64,000 nucleotides of DNA from Argentina anserina (taxonomy: Eukaryota > Streptophyta > Magnoliopsida > Rosales > Rosaceae), in the NCBI RefSeq assembly GCF_933775445.1, contig NC_065877.1, forward strand, positions 5,394,001-5,458,000. Direction: 5' to 3'. A model generated the notes under the pieces. The model saw only the letters and a program-made list of their open reading frames with translations. It did no database searches and was not told where the DNA came from. The position numbers were made by a program, and so were the translations under genes. Position 1 is the stretch's first letter. Every line of letters starts with the position of its first letter. Of the stretch, positions 11,787 to 22,373 are shown in pieces.

Positions 11787-12968
11787 ATGGAAGATCCCTC
11801 CGTAGAGAAAATTGCCATCTCCGGCCCCGCCCTGGCCTCCATGATCCAACGCTTCTCCACCTCCTCCTCCTCCGTCGACGGCTTAATCTTCGGCCACGTC
11901 ACCCTCCTCGCCCCTACTCTCTCCGACGACGACTCTTCCTCCTCCTCCTCCTCCTCCACCCTCATCGCCACCATCACCTCCTTCTTCTGCTCCTCCTCCT
12001 CCCTCTCCTTCTACTCCCCCTCCGGCCGCGTCGACTCTCCCTCCCTCCGCCGCCTCGCCCAGTCCCAATCCCCCTCCTCCCACCTCCTCGGCTGGTTCTC
12101 CGGCCGCCGCCGCTCCCACCTCCGCCCCTCCCTCCGCGAATTCGCCGTCTCCACCTCCCTAACCTCCAACCCTAGCCTCTCCTTCCCGATCCAAAGCTCT
12201 CCGCCGCCGATCACCTCCCTCAAACCCTCGCTCTTCCTCCTCTTCGCTTCTCCGATCTCCGATCAGGCGATCCACACCCACGAGTACCGCGCCTACCAGT
12301 TCCGGTCATCAGCTCGCTCGTTCGAGCCGAAGTCGATCGACATTGTCAACATCGGCCCGGCGTTCCGCGGCCACTACGACGCCTTCAGCCCGAGATCGCA
12401 GTTCCCGGCGCTGCCGTGTGAGCTGAGAATTTCGCCGATGAATGTGGACCGGGGAGAAGAGAGCTTAGGGCAGCTGAAGAAGGGGTTGAAGGCTCAGAGT
12501 GAGCTGGATATGTGCGCCGAGGGGCTGGAGGTGAGTAGCTTGAGTCGGCTGATGGGGTCGGAGGCGGTGAGTTACACTTGTGGTGTGGAGGACTTGTATG
12601 AGAAGATGCTTGCCAAGATCGAAAGCTTGGCTAGGCAAGTGGAGCACAGCTCGGCGAAGATTCGAGAGCAGGTAACAATGTTGGGAGGATTAGTGTGTAA
12701 AATTGGATGTGGGGTTTAGTTGAGGCAGTCGATAGTTAAGCATTACTAAAAATGATGATGATCATGAGAATTTGCTCAGTTTAGTAACTTAAAATGGAAT
12801 GCGGTTTAGTTAAGGCAGTCAAATAGTTACTGAATTAGTGCAGTGTTGTGTTTGTATGTGTCAATTGGATGCTTTCTTTTGGATGATTGATATCACCAAT
12901 GGTGTGAAATGCAGGAAGATCATAATAGGAAATTGCGGTATAAAGCTGCTAGGACTGCTGGATTGTAG
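11787..12968 (+). CDS. BRISC complex subunit, ABRO1/FAM175B-like
   Basis: Two exons, 11787-12671 and 12915-12968, encode 312 residues. The N-terminal part (about 1-190) is an MPN-like fold of the Abraxas/ABRO1 family: ISGPALASMIQRF, DGLIFGHV and THEYRAYQF are visible, without the metal-binding JAMM residues, as expected for the scaffold partner of the deubiquitinase BRCC36. The C-terminal part, with LKKGLKAQSELDMCAEGLE and DLYEKMLAKIESLARQVEHS, should form the coiled coil that pairs with BRCC36. BRISC removes K63-linked ubiquitin chains in the cytosol. Exon 1 is very C-rich, with Ser runs encoded by TCC repeats (around 11935-11960). The second exon adds only 17 residues. The first in-frame ATG was chosen; the open frame further upstream has no ATG. 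Confidence 0.85.
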
Positions 12969-13890
12969 AAACTGCTGAACTCTTGGCCGTTTTTTTGCGT
13001 ATGTAAGGTAACTATTATCCTATATTAGTTGGCAGTTGGAATTTTTTGAAGCAATGCCAATACTTCTGTTATAGATAGATTTGGGTTTAGATGTGTTCAT
13101 CGACTTTATTTATGTTAGACTGGTAGGAAAAACAGGATATTGGATGTGCCCATTTACTCATGAACGCTGTTTGTTTGTGTAGAATTACAAGAATTGTAGT
13201 GTATTGAGTTGATTAGGAGTTGTATTGCTGTTGTTAGCAATGGATTGGCGATACACTAAGCATGTTCTGCATTCCATGTCGCAAATGTTTACTTCTCTCT
13301 AATTTATTTTGTGCTTCTAGAGTTTCTGGCTTTGCATCTTGAATCTTTCTGTATTTACATTGAAATCTACCTATTCTCATTTAATCTCCTCTCATTCCTG
13401 TTCAGATTCTCTTTCTATGCCTCACCTTTTATTGCATTCATCTGGAATCACTGGGGAACCTTGTTTACAGGAAAATACCTGCCCAATCTCGTAGCTGAGG
13501 GCTTCGAGATTTGGACTTGTGGAATTGCTTTCGATGAAATGTTTGATGACTTTAGGGGGTGATCATCTCTTGGAACCTCAGAACTGTTTTCCTGTCCTGG
13601 CGTAGTCAGTTCCACAGGCGGTTATGAAGATAAGGATGGCTCGGGGTGCCTCCTTTGTATCCGAACCATCCTTTGTATTGTAGTGCACAACGTTGTATCA
13701 GCATCCATGCTTTTGTGATCAGTTGGGAAGCTCATTCCTATAAATAAGAGTAAGAAGGAAGAAAATTGTTTTATAGTCTTTATACAATGATTTCGATATT
13801 TCTCTTTCATCTCTGACCATGTTTTCTTTTCACAATTTCCTCCAAGCTACATGGATTTTTTCTGTCCTAATACGCGTCGGCCAGCTCTCT
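12969..13890. other. 3' flanks of two convergent genes
   Basis: Probable 3' UTR and downstream sequence of the BRISC-subunit gene on the left and of the F-box gene on the right. An 83-codon open frame at 13311-13562 matches nothing I know and is not called. Confidence 0.45.
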
Positions 13891-15141
13891 TTACTTTAAG
13901 GGCACGATACAAGACTCGTTACAAAAAATTGCTCTCAATGCATCGGCCCTATCATCTACGATAATTGACTGGGGCAAAATAATTTCACAAGTTTTGAAAT
14001 TTTTGGTTTTGGTATTGTAAAAATGGACTCTTATGCCTTTGGCCGTGTTACTCACATTAAAGGGCAGAAGTTCACCTCCAGTGTGTTCAAGTAGCGGCTG
14101 TAGTTCCACATTCCTCCAACGAACGGGAAAGGTTATAGTCTCCTTAACCCACTCCTGATTTTTATAGTCCTTCAAAATCCTCATCTCCAACATTTCGGTA
14201 CTAAACATAAAAAATGCCACACCTACACATCCATTTAGTTCAATTATGTCGAAATACACGTGGGAACTGTAATCACTAGGTAGAATGATCGATCTGAATC
14301 TCTCATCTCCGACATCGAAAGCTACTATAATAATCCTTTTCAGATCATCAGAAGGCCTCAGTCGAGCCATGTTCACCCAATGCATGGCCCCTTGGACGCA
14401 CACACTTCTGCTGCAAAAAATATAATCTACCGGGAGAGCGTCATCCTTGTCTACCTCTAAGGCCCTCCATGGAAAAGTACCACTGTTGCTGCTACAACCC
14501 ATGGCCAAGGTCAGAATCTTGAACACTGTCGGACGCCTAACTGTTCCGTGCCAAATCTGATCGACTAGGAGGATTTTATATTCATTCGTTACATGACAGA
14601 AGCCGAAGTGGTGCGAAATGAAGCCGGAAGGGGGATAAGGCTGAGGAATAGTAATGGAGTCTCGAGTGCTAGGATTAATTACGCGAATGGCGCGGTTATG
14701 ATCAGCAAGCTCATGTTTCTGCTTTGAGTGATAATTAGAGCGATGAGCGCAGATCAAGCCACTGGTACGCTGTACTACGTAGGAACGGAAAACCATATGT
14801 TCAGATGGTGCGGACAATGTTAGAAGGTGGGTGGCTACAGCCTGTGATGGATCATCACTAGGAGTACTTGCTTCGTGGCCGATTTGGACTGATAGCAGGT
14901 GTTGGTTAGCGCCGGAACTGTCCCAAATATCGAGCAGGACAGTAGTCATCTCCTTATTAGGGCACTGCCGCTGGAATTTACGGTGGGCTGTGACAAAGGA
15001 AGGATTGCGGAAGAGAGAAGACCAAGTCTTACTTACACACCTGAAGCGAATCAGGGACTTGGCTGGTAGCCTTGAAAGTATTTCTGAGTGTATGATTTCG
15101 CTTGGGAGCTCTGAAACTGAATCCTCATCTACGTCTTCCAT
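13891..15141 (-). CDS. F-box protein with F-box-associated (FBA) domain
   Basis: Intronless, 416 residues. The N-terminus has an acidic leader and then a clear F-box (about 11-50: LPSEIIHSEILSRLPAKSLIRFRCVSK in two stretches), which binds SKP1 in SCF E3 ubiquitin ligases. The rest has the layout of plant F-box-associated proteins: VQRTSGLICAH, VINPSTRDSITIP, then FHHFGF-like and YKILLV strands and a C-terminal beta-rich part. It presumably selects a substrate for ubiquitination, but the target cannot be told. A TATA-like sequence lies about 90 bp upstream. A related, broken copy lies at 15853-17027, so this is a local duplication in a fast-evolving family. Confidence 0.9.
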   Translation of the reverse strand: MEDVDEDSVSELPSEIIHSEILSRLPAKSLIRFRCVSKTWSSLFRNPSFVTAHRKFQRQCPNKEMTTVLLDIWDSSGANQHLLSVQIGHEASTPSDDPSQAVATHLLTLSAPSEHMVFRSYVVQRTSGLICAHRSNYHSKQKHELADHNRAIRVINPSTRDSITIPQPYPPSGFISHHFGFCHVTNEYKILLVDQIWHGTVRRPTVFKILTLAMGCSSNSGTFPWRALEVDKDDALPVDYIFCSRSVCVQGAMHWVNMARLRPSDDLKRIIIVAFDVGDERFRSIILPSDYSSHVYFDIIELNGCVGVAFFMFSTEMLEMRILKDYKNQEWVKETITFPVRWRNVELQPLLEHTGGELLPFNVSNTAKGIRVHFYNTKTKNFKTCEIILPQSIIVDDRADALRAIFCNESCIVPLK

Positions 15142-15229
15142 GTATATTAATCAAGCTATCAACTTAAGTTGAATAGAGAACTCGCTGGATAACAAAATAC
15201 CGGCCAATGCTTGATGAATGCATATGCTA

Positions 15230-15237
15230 TATTTATA
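15230..15237 (-). promoter_or_regulatory. TATA box of the F-box gene
   Basis: TATAAATA on the minus strand, about 90 bp before the F-box gene start codon, in a suitable position. Confidence 0.5.
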
Positions 15238-15430
15238 GTTATAATAGAAATCGAAGGAATCCATTAGCTTCGAATTCCTTGTCCTGTATGGTTTGGTTTC
15301 TTTAGTCATTAAGGTTTCCTTGTTATCCTTTAATTTTCTGAAGTTACATAATTTAGGGTTTCCTTCTTCTTCTTTGACAATAAATACAACACCGCAACTT
15401 TGTAATTAACACGACCACAGCTAAGTATCA

Positions 15431-15432
15431 AT

Positions 15433-15468
<36 letters not shown>
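15431..15468. repeat. (CT)n microsatellite
   Basis: Uninterrupted TC dinucleotide run of about 37 bases in the spacer between the F-box gene and its pseudogene. A shorter TC run follows at 15601-15614. Confidence 0.95.
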
Positions 15469-15471
<3 letters not shown>

Positions 15472-15852
15472 TATTATTAGGTGTTGTCAATGCAAGAGCA
15501 TACAATAAGTAAATTTGGGGTTTCTTGCTTGAAAATGTATTTACATATTTTTGCTTTAGCCAATCAAATTTAGCAACCATCTCCATCACTTATTAGAAAA
15601 TCTCTCTCTCTCTCATGTTGACTAAATTGATCAAGGGCACAAATTACCCAAGTGCATACATGCATTGGTTCATATATACAAGAATTACGAGAGCACGCAT
15701 GTAGTCTTGTTATTATGAAACATACTTTGCAGGCGAATTTAGGGCTTTAGGGCATGGCTTTACCGAGTGGAAAAACACTAGTACTTAAAAATGGAATAAT
15801 CTACATGAGCCTACTGTACGTATAAAGATGTCTAATACTAATAGACCAGCTC

Positions 15853-17027
15853 TTATTTTAAGGGCACAAATCCGCACAATGCATGAATCGTAACTAAAGA
15901 GTGCTTGCCATGCAGCGGCAGTATCATATCCGATTATCAATTCAGGCAAAATAATTTCACCAGTTTCAAAAAAATTTAATTTTCGTAACCTTGTCATTTG
16001 TCTGGCGCTTGTACCACAACTTATCTCAGTATAAGACTTCTTATGTTGTAAATGTCTTTTAAATTCTTGAAGTTAATAGAACTATTGGTTTCTAAAAAAA
16101 AATAATAAATGTAAAGATTGACTCGTACCCCTTTGGCCACGTTGCTCACTTTTACGAGCAAAACGTCACCTCCAGTACTATTAAGTGGCCTCGCTACATG
16201 TCCCTAATGTTCAATTTTGTAGGGTTACTTGTCGGTAATGTAATCACTTGGTAAAATGATAGATTTGAATTTCTCTTCTCCAAGGCTACTAAGAGTATCT
16301 CCAACTAATTAGTTATTTTGCATTCTTAAATTCAAAACTCGACTTATGATATGACAACTATAACATGTTCATATTTTGACTAATCCTTACTCCAATGGAA
16401 ATGTCTAATTTAAATAAGTTTTTAATATATAATTATTTGGGTAGAGAGAAAGATGAGGAAGCAAGGTTGTGAGAGATGAGAGAGAATAAACGAAATATGA
16501 ATACAATACTTTTGATTAATTCATGCCTTTGAATCAAATTTGACTACAGATGAGTTTAGTCAAATTCCACTTGAGAATGCATATTCGGTTGAAACTAATA
16601 TTTTAAGTCAAATATTACCGTTGTGACTGATGTGTCAACAATAGCTAGTCGAATAGAGTTGTTCTAAGTACTAACATAATCCTTTCCAGTTCACCGGTGC
16701 GCGTTAGTCGAGCCCTATGCACCCAATGCAAGACCCCCTGGACGCACTCTTTCGCGTTCAAAGTTGCAATTAAGAAGTTTTAGCGGGAGTGCGATCATCG
16801 TCTACCTCTAAGCCCTCCATGAAGAAGTACCACTGGTGCCAGAACCCATGGCCAAGGTGAAAGTCTTGAACAGTATCGTACGTCTAGGTCTCTAGGCCTC
16901 TCATCGAAAAACCTTTGGACTTCGAGAATTTTTTATTCATTCGTTACTTGACAAGAGCCAAAGTGGTGTGAAACTTTTACTATTCGGCCGGAAGGGGGAT
17001 AAGGATGAGGAATAGTAATCGAATCTT
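15853..17027 (-). pseudogene. 5'-truncated F-box gene copy, broken by a MITE
   Basis: The minus strand aligns block by block with the neighbouring F-box gene. Matching blocks include the C-terminal EIILP...SCIV region (15853-15960), the segment at 16125-16290, the segment at 16675-16860 and the block before 17027. The F-box and N-terminal third are missing: similarity stops near 17027. The remainder is interrupted by an insertion of about 110 bp near 16005-16115 and by a 372-bp MITE (16293-16664), and the reading frame is lost in several places. It cannot encode a full FBA domain. The coordinates are alignment by eye. Confidence 0.75.
16293..16664. mobile_element. MITE with TAA target duplication inside the F-box pseudogene
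   Basis: It begins GAGTATCTCCAAC and ends GAGTTGTTC; the ends are imperfect inverted repeats. TAA stands on both sides (16290-16292 and 16665-16667). The start resembles that of the better-preserved element at 19187-19603, which also has a 3-bp TTA duplication. A 3-bp TTA/TAA duplication suggests the PIF/Harbinger (Tourist) group. The surrounding F-box homology resumes directly after it. Confidence 0.55.
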
Positions 17028-19183
17028 TCTTTTTAAAATTATATTTTTTTCTTGATGATATTAAACTTCTAAATTCAGGTTCTATTTACACCTGATCAGT
17101 TACTTTAAACAGCTCCTTTAATTTTTGTAATTTTTTTCCTGTTTTACCCTCTTATGCATCACCGTGATAGGGATTTCATCAACTTCTTCCCGCTTTTTTT
17201 TTTTTTACGAATTCAGTTGTTTGATTTCAACTTAATAGATAAGCCAAAGAAATCAAATTAACCCATCTTGATTATTGTTAAGCCTGACTTAAGTATCTAC
17301 ACATCCATAAACTAAAACTTCTGGGTTTAATTCATTTATTTCTTATCCAGTTATTGACTTGATTTTGAGATACTTGGTGCATTGCATATTAGTCCCAGGT
17401 CCTTATGTTCAAAGCATTGATATGAAAAAGTTTAATTGGAGATGGTTACTTATTAGTGGCTGGCTTGAATCCTGTCACAATATATTGATGATTTTAATTG
17501 CCAAGTGCACGAATTGAAAGTTTGAAACACACTTTTGCAGACTTGTGGAAAATTTGTATTGGAAAAGTAGAACCCTAGCTTATCAGTCAGAAATTTTGCA
17601 AGTTTAAAACCATTCTATCGAATCACCACAAACTAAGATTTAGGAAAAGACCCCAGATGGTCTTTTAATTGAATGCATGCCTAAAGATGAGGAATTGTAG
17701 CTCCTATTCTGATAGGAACATCAAGAACAATTAGTTGTTTCATTTTGTTGGAAGGTAAAAGAGGAATATTAAATTTACAAAAATTAAAAGAGGTATGTAT
17801 AGTAATCCGGGAGGTGCAATTAGAATCTCCCTTCACAATATACGAATATGAAATTAATAGAAAAACAAATATTACAACTTACCAAAAGAAAAAACTTATA
17901 GTTTGGGTCGGGGTGTTACATAAAATTCCTCAAATATTGACCTATTGATATACCTTGCAGATTGACCAAATGATTAGTAACTTGGTGACGAAGGTTGGGG
18001 CTCTTGATCCCAGCCAGCACCCTCTACAATTATAATTTTATGGTCATGATAATTACGATATACTCCAACTTAAGAGAACACGTACAAGCGGTAATGGAAT
18101 GAGCCGATATTGAAAAAGAACATATGCATATCATCCTGGAATCAGATTTTGAGGTTCATTCGAATCCGGTACCACCCTCTTTTGCAGCTGCCAACGATCT
18201 TCCATCCGAGTTCCTCAACCAATGAGCTAAAATCTTTAGTCCTCTCCCTCATTTGTTTGCATAGCTCTGCCATATGAAGTCTGGAATCTAGAAGTATCTA
18301 AATCGCGTCGCTCTTTTGCTCTCCTAGCCTTGTTTAAGCCAACCTTTTGCTTTCCAGTTTATCGTACATTCGTACTGCGTTTTCTTGTAGCATTCGATCA
18401 GCTATATTTATGTAAGCTTGTTGGGTGGTCACCATAACCATGGATATAATTAGCGGTTAAGCATCTGAAACTGGAAGAGCGTTTGATTCACTCGTTTGCT
18501 CTTTACTTTTAACTGTAGAAGGTTCGATGTTAGGTTATAAACTTCTTGAACAAACATATGCAGAGCCTTATGAAGAAATAAAACAAAAATTATGGCCGTA
18601 ACACAAGGATAAAAGTACAAAGTTGTTCGAGTTCTCATGACTGAATGAGACAGAAACAGAAAACAACGCTCATAGTTAGATATTCAGCTATCCAGCTAAT
18701 CCTTCCAGTTACCCACTGAATTCGTTCAATTAGGTAGTTGTGTTTGCGGTCGTAATTTTGATTCATCTGCTAAAAATACAAATCAACTCTCTAAAACCTG
18801 CCTTTTTTTCCACGAGTAGATTTTTATTCAATTTAGTATATTGCTTCTATGCAATTTGAATGACATTGACGTCCAAATTCTAAACTAATTTGGATATTGG
18901 TCATGAAGAAAGTAGGCATATGAACATCCATTGATTAATATATTGAATATGAGTTTTCAACAATTTACATTTCTCAACCGATCGTGAACTACAACACTAA
19001 CTTTACCACGATGGTTTAACTTAAATAACCGAGAATGGAGTTGCACCGACGATGATGTTGTTCATTAGTTTGCTATATTATTATTTGCTCAATCTCAATG
19101 TAACTTCCATAGATTTTGTAATCCAGCAAAATTCTGCAATTCAAATTATTAGTACACAAATACATCTAGTTTCCTCTAATATC
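17028..19183. other. Intergenic spacer, no gene seen
   Basis: AT-rich; only short open frames without family resemblance (for example 17745-17948). No clear RNA gene or element ends were recognised. Confidence 0.45.
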
Positions 19184-19186
19184 TTA

Positions 19187-19603
19187 GAGCATCTCCAACA
19201 GCTCATTTTAAAATTCTCTATTATAGAAGATGAAAACATCAAATCTCTAAAAAAAAAAGTCTTCAACTCCAACAACTCATATATTCTATTATATAACATT
19301 AAATGTAAATGTATATAATTAAATGTAAATCAAATTCAATCTTATAATGTCATAATTTATATCAAGACCAGAATAGGAATGATAAATCATTATCTTTTTT
19401 GTAATTTTTTAGGATGGAGAGTGATTTTTTTTTGTAAGAAGTAAAGTTTAGAGATTGTTTTGAAAATTATATAGATTTTGAAAATTCTACAAATCTATCT
19501 CTTCTGACAGTTTAGAAGAACTGTTGGAGCTAAAAATTTGATATTTTTCCTCTATAATAGAGATTATTTGAGTTTTAAAAGAGCTGGAGTCTTGGAGATG
19601 CTC
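19187..19603. mobile_element. Tourist-like MITE upstream of the DREB2-like gene
   Basis: 417 bp. Left end GAGCATCTCCAACAGCTC; the right end on the other strand reads GAGCATCTCCAAGACTCCAG. TTA flanks both ends (19184-19186 and 19604-19606), typical of PIF/Harbinger-derived MITEs. The AT-rich interior carries no coding region. It lies about 360 bp before the predicted TATA box of the DREB2-like gene and so may belong to its promoter region. Confidence 0.8.
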
Positions 19604-19962
19604 TTATTGTATGCCAACAAAATATCTCCAAATTTTCATGAAATGGTAATCTTTCACACTTCAATATTTAGTGTTATCACGCCAAAGAAAGACACATGGT
19701 GGTCACATCAATTCAATGCACACAAATGAAATGTATACTTCTAAACAAGCTCGTACATTTTTTAGATCATGTACAAAACCTTAAAAAAATTTACTCAAAA
19801 TTAAAAAGATATTCATGGATCGATCCATCTTCTGGCCGGGTCAGATACGTATTGTTGTTCCATGCAAAATAGCCAATTCAAATATGAACTCTTCCACCAA
19901 AAACAGTATAAAATCCTTCTAAAAAATATAACAGAAATAAATCTCAGACACAGCCGTAAAAT

Positions 19963-19972
19963 TATATAAAAA
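19963..19972 (+). promoter_or_regulatory. Predicted TATA box of the DREB2-like gene
   Basis: TATATAAAAA is the best TATA match upstream of the DREB2-like gene. It would place transcription start near 19995-20005 and give a leader of about 330 nt including the upstream ORF at 20064. Confidence 0.4.
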
Positions 19973-20063
19973 TAGATTAAGACCAATCCAGAAATTGAAG
20001 TTTTACCGATTACGTGACCAACAAGAACGAGGTCTCCAACGTGTCACAAGAACAGCCCCGCAA

Positions 20064-20306
20064 ATGAGTCATCATGGCCCCCACAAACCAGTCACGTCAT
20101 CGGTGAGCTATATCCAATTCAACTCTTCGAGGCATTTCTTCGTCCCCAAGTCACCAGCGGAGCCTTTTATGGCTCAAACAGATAAACCCCTCATAAACCC
20201 TTCTCCAAGATTCAAGAATTCAACATTACAAGAACGAGGCCGAACACCGGTCAACGAGGAGTTGAATTGCACAGTGAAAAAGCTTGAAACACCAGCTGCA
20301 TATTGA
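20064..20306 (+). other. 80-codon upstream ORF in the DREB2-like leader
   Basis: An ATG-initiated frame (MSHHGPHKPV...) ends with TGA 21 nt before the DREB2-like start codon. It matches no known protein. If the TATA box at 19963 is used, the frame lies wholly in the leader and could reduce or gate translation of the main ORF. An alternative is that the real transcription start lies downstream of it. Confidence 0.35.
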
Positions 20307-20327
20307 ACCCTATTTTCTGGTTCTGAA

Positions 20328-22373
20328 ATGAATCCCGAGAATTCAGACAGGTGAGTTCTTTGTCACATGTCCCCTACTTTTCTCTTCAAAATGAGCTCGC
20401 TTTTGTCTTGCTCTCATCTGGGTCTTTGTTAAAGCTTCATATCTCATCTGGGTTTTTCACTTATGACTGTAATTATGTGTGTTTTTTGTGTATGTGTAAG
20501 TACTTCGTGAAATTGATGGTTTTGGGGACTTATGTTTGTTCTTTACTTCATTTTGTTGTTTGATACTTTGAATCAGACTCCTAGTTTGACATTTACGTCA
20601 ATTAGCTTTGGTTGTGCTTGTTTCAGGGATAAAGAAAAGGGCAAGAGGCATAAAGTGGATAAGACTTTGGCTAAATGGGAGAAGAGGAATGAGAATTTTG
20701 GTTTTGCTAAAGATGGATTGGTGAATGGAATGCGTAGGTCGTCTAGGAAGGGTTGTATGAAAGGAAAAGGAGGGCCTGAGAATTTAAATTACAGTTATAG
20801 AGGTGTTAGGCAGAGGATTTGGGGAAAGTGGGTTTCTGAAATTCGAGTGCCGAGTAGTGATACACATGGTTTGGCGTCGAATAAGGTTAGTCGTCTGTGG
20901 CTTGGTACTTACAATACTGCTGATGAAGCTGCACTTGCTTATGATAAAGCTGCAAAGGCCATGTATGGTCCTGTGGCTAGGCTTAATTTTCCCGAATCTT
21001 TGGAGACATCCATGTTGGATGAGCCTGCAGAATCGCGCGATAATGCGTCTGAATTTATGGATAGTGCGGGTGTGGAGCCAAAGCAGGAAGATGAGGTACT
21101 TGATATAACTGTAAAAGAGCCTGTTAATAAATGGCATTGGGAAGGTAATAGTACTGTTAAATGTGAATTACAAATGGAGGATGAGCTTGTTAATAATGTT
21201 GTAGAAGCTGTGGATATCAACAATGTAAGGGAGTCTGTAGAGGAATGTCATTCAGACCCCAAGTATGTGAAACATGAATTGGTAACTGAGGACAAGTTTG
21301 CTAAAGATGACGTAGAAATTCAAGCACTGGCTGTCGAAAATGTAAGGGAGTCTGAAGATGTATGGCCTTGGGAACCTAATTATGTGAAATGTGAATCTGA
21401 AAATGAGGACCAGCTTGTTGCAAATGATGTTGAAGTTGGAGCAGTCACTTCAAAGAATGTAAGGGAGAATGAAAATGTGTGGCATTGGGAACCTAAGTAT
21501 GTAGACTGTGATTTGGAAATTCAGGACGAGCTTCTTCGAAGTAATGTTGATGTTAAAAGACTTGATATGAACAATGTAGAAGAGGAGAAATTTCAAGATG
21601 AGGGTTACATTGGAAGCTCCAACCACAGACATAATATTCAGTTGGATAGTTATCTTCAGATTGGAAAGTTTGATGCATTCCGTGATGAGAAGCCTTATAC
21701 TAATTTGGACTTTCCGAAGCTTCTTTCAAGGTACAGTGATGATCACCCAAGTGCTGAGCTTCCAAATGTGAAATGCAATCCCAAAAATGATTGCAACCCT
21801 TCAAATGATGTTATAGTTGACACACCAGTATTGAGCAAACTGGAGGAGAAGGAATTTGCTGTGAATCCTGTGATTCTGGAATCTGGAGACAACAATCTGC
21901 ATAATGTACCAATAAATGCCGCTAGCAACAATCTGATAGCTAATTTGGGTGAATATGAAAAGATTGTACTGCCTCCTAATGAATTTCAGGGTAATATTGC
22001 AGAAACTATGAAACCAAATAGCCATAATGGCTTTGGTGGTAACAATACTTGCTTGCAGGAACATGATGAACAGATAGATGCGGCATACAGTCCAGGAGCT
22101 GGCATCAAGTCTTCAAAAGATATTAAAACACAGAAGGAGATCGACAATAATATTAACCACTCGCATAGTTCCTCTTTTACTGAAGAATCTGGCATTGAGC
22201 TACATAATCTCCCTAAGCAGTTGCAGGCAGAAGGCAGCTTTGATTATATGGAGGAATGGTCAGGTGTGGATTTTAATCTAGATTGGTCAAGCCAAAATTA
22301 CTTTTCGGGTGAATTTGAAGAGAATGTATTGCCCGATTCATGGTTCTCATACCCTCACAGAGGCTCTAGCTGA
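20328..22373 (+). CDS. DREB2: DREB2-type AP2/ERF transcription factor with internal repeats
   Basis: Two exons, 20328-20350 and 20627-22373, encode 589 residues. The tiny first exon (MNPENSDR) and intron position match DREB2A-type genes. A basic region with [12 protein letters not shown], the DREB2 signature, precedes the AP2 domain (about 64-131: [17 protein letters not shown] ... [35 protein letters not shown]). The domain should bind DRE (A/GCCGAC) promoters in drought and heat responses. Two oddities: the loop between EIRVP and SRLWLG is 12 residues where DREB2 proteins usually have about 3, and residues 172-327 are four tandem 39-residue repeats. The acidic C-terminus ending in VDFNLDW...[10 protein letters not shown] looks like an activation domain. 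At 589 residues it is far longer than DREB2A (about 335). Retention of the first intron would be a simple way to switch it off, as reported for some DREB2 genes. Confidence 0.92.
21117..21584 (+). repeat. Four in-frame 117-bp tandem repeats in the DREB2-like gene
   Basis: Units 21117-21233, 21234-21350, 21351-21467 and 21468-21584 each encode exactly 39 residues. Shared pattern: a VWxWEPxYVKCE-like start, an acidic EDEL(V/A)xxDVE centre and an NVRE end. They are diverged in sequence but keep length exactly, with no indel between units. Confidence 0.85.

Noticed and set aside
11669..12175. Leu/Pro/Arg-rich frame overlapping the BRISC subunit exon
   Set aside because: Shadow frame caused by CTC/TCC repeats; the overlapping frame has clear ABRO1-like motifs.
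13311..13562. 83-codon hydrophobic frame after the BRISC subunit gene
   Set aside because: No ATG in good context, no family match, and it lies in the likely 3' region.
15431..15468. CT repeat considered as a CRISPR-like or regulatory array
   Set aside because: Plain dinucleotide microsatellite; nothing CRISPR-like occurs anywhere in this eukaryotic window.
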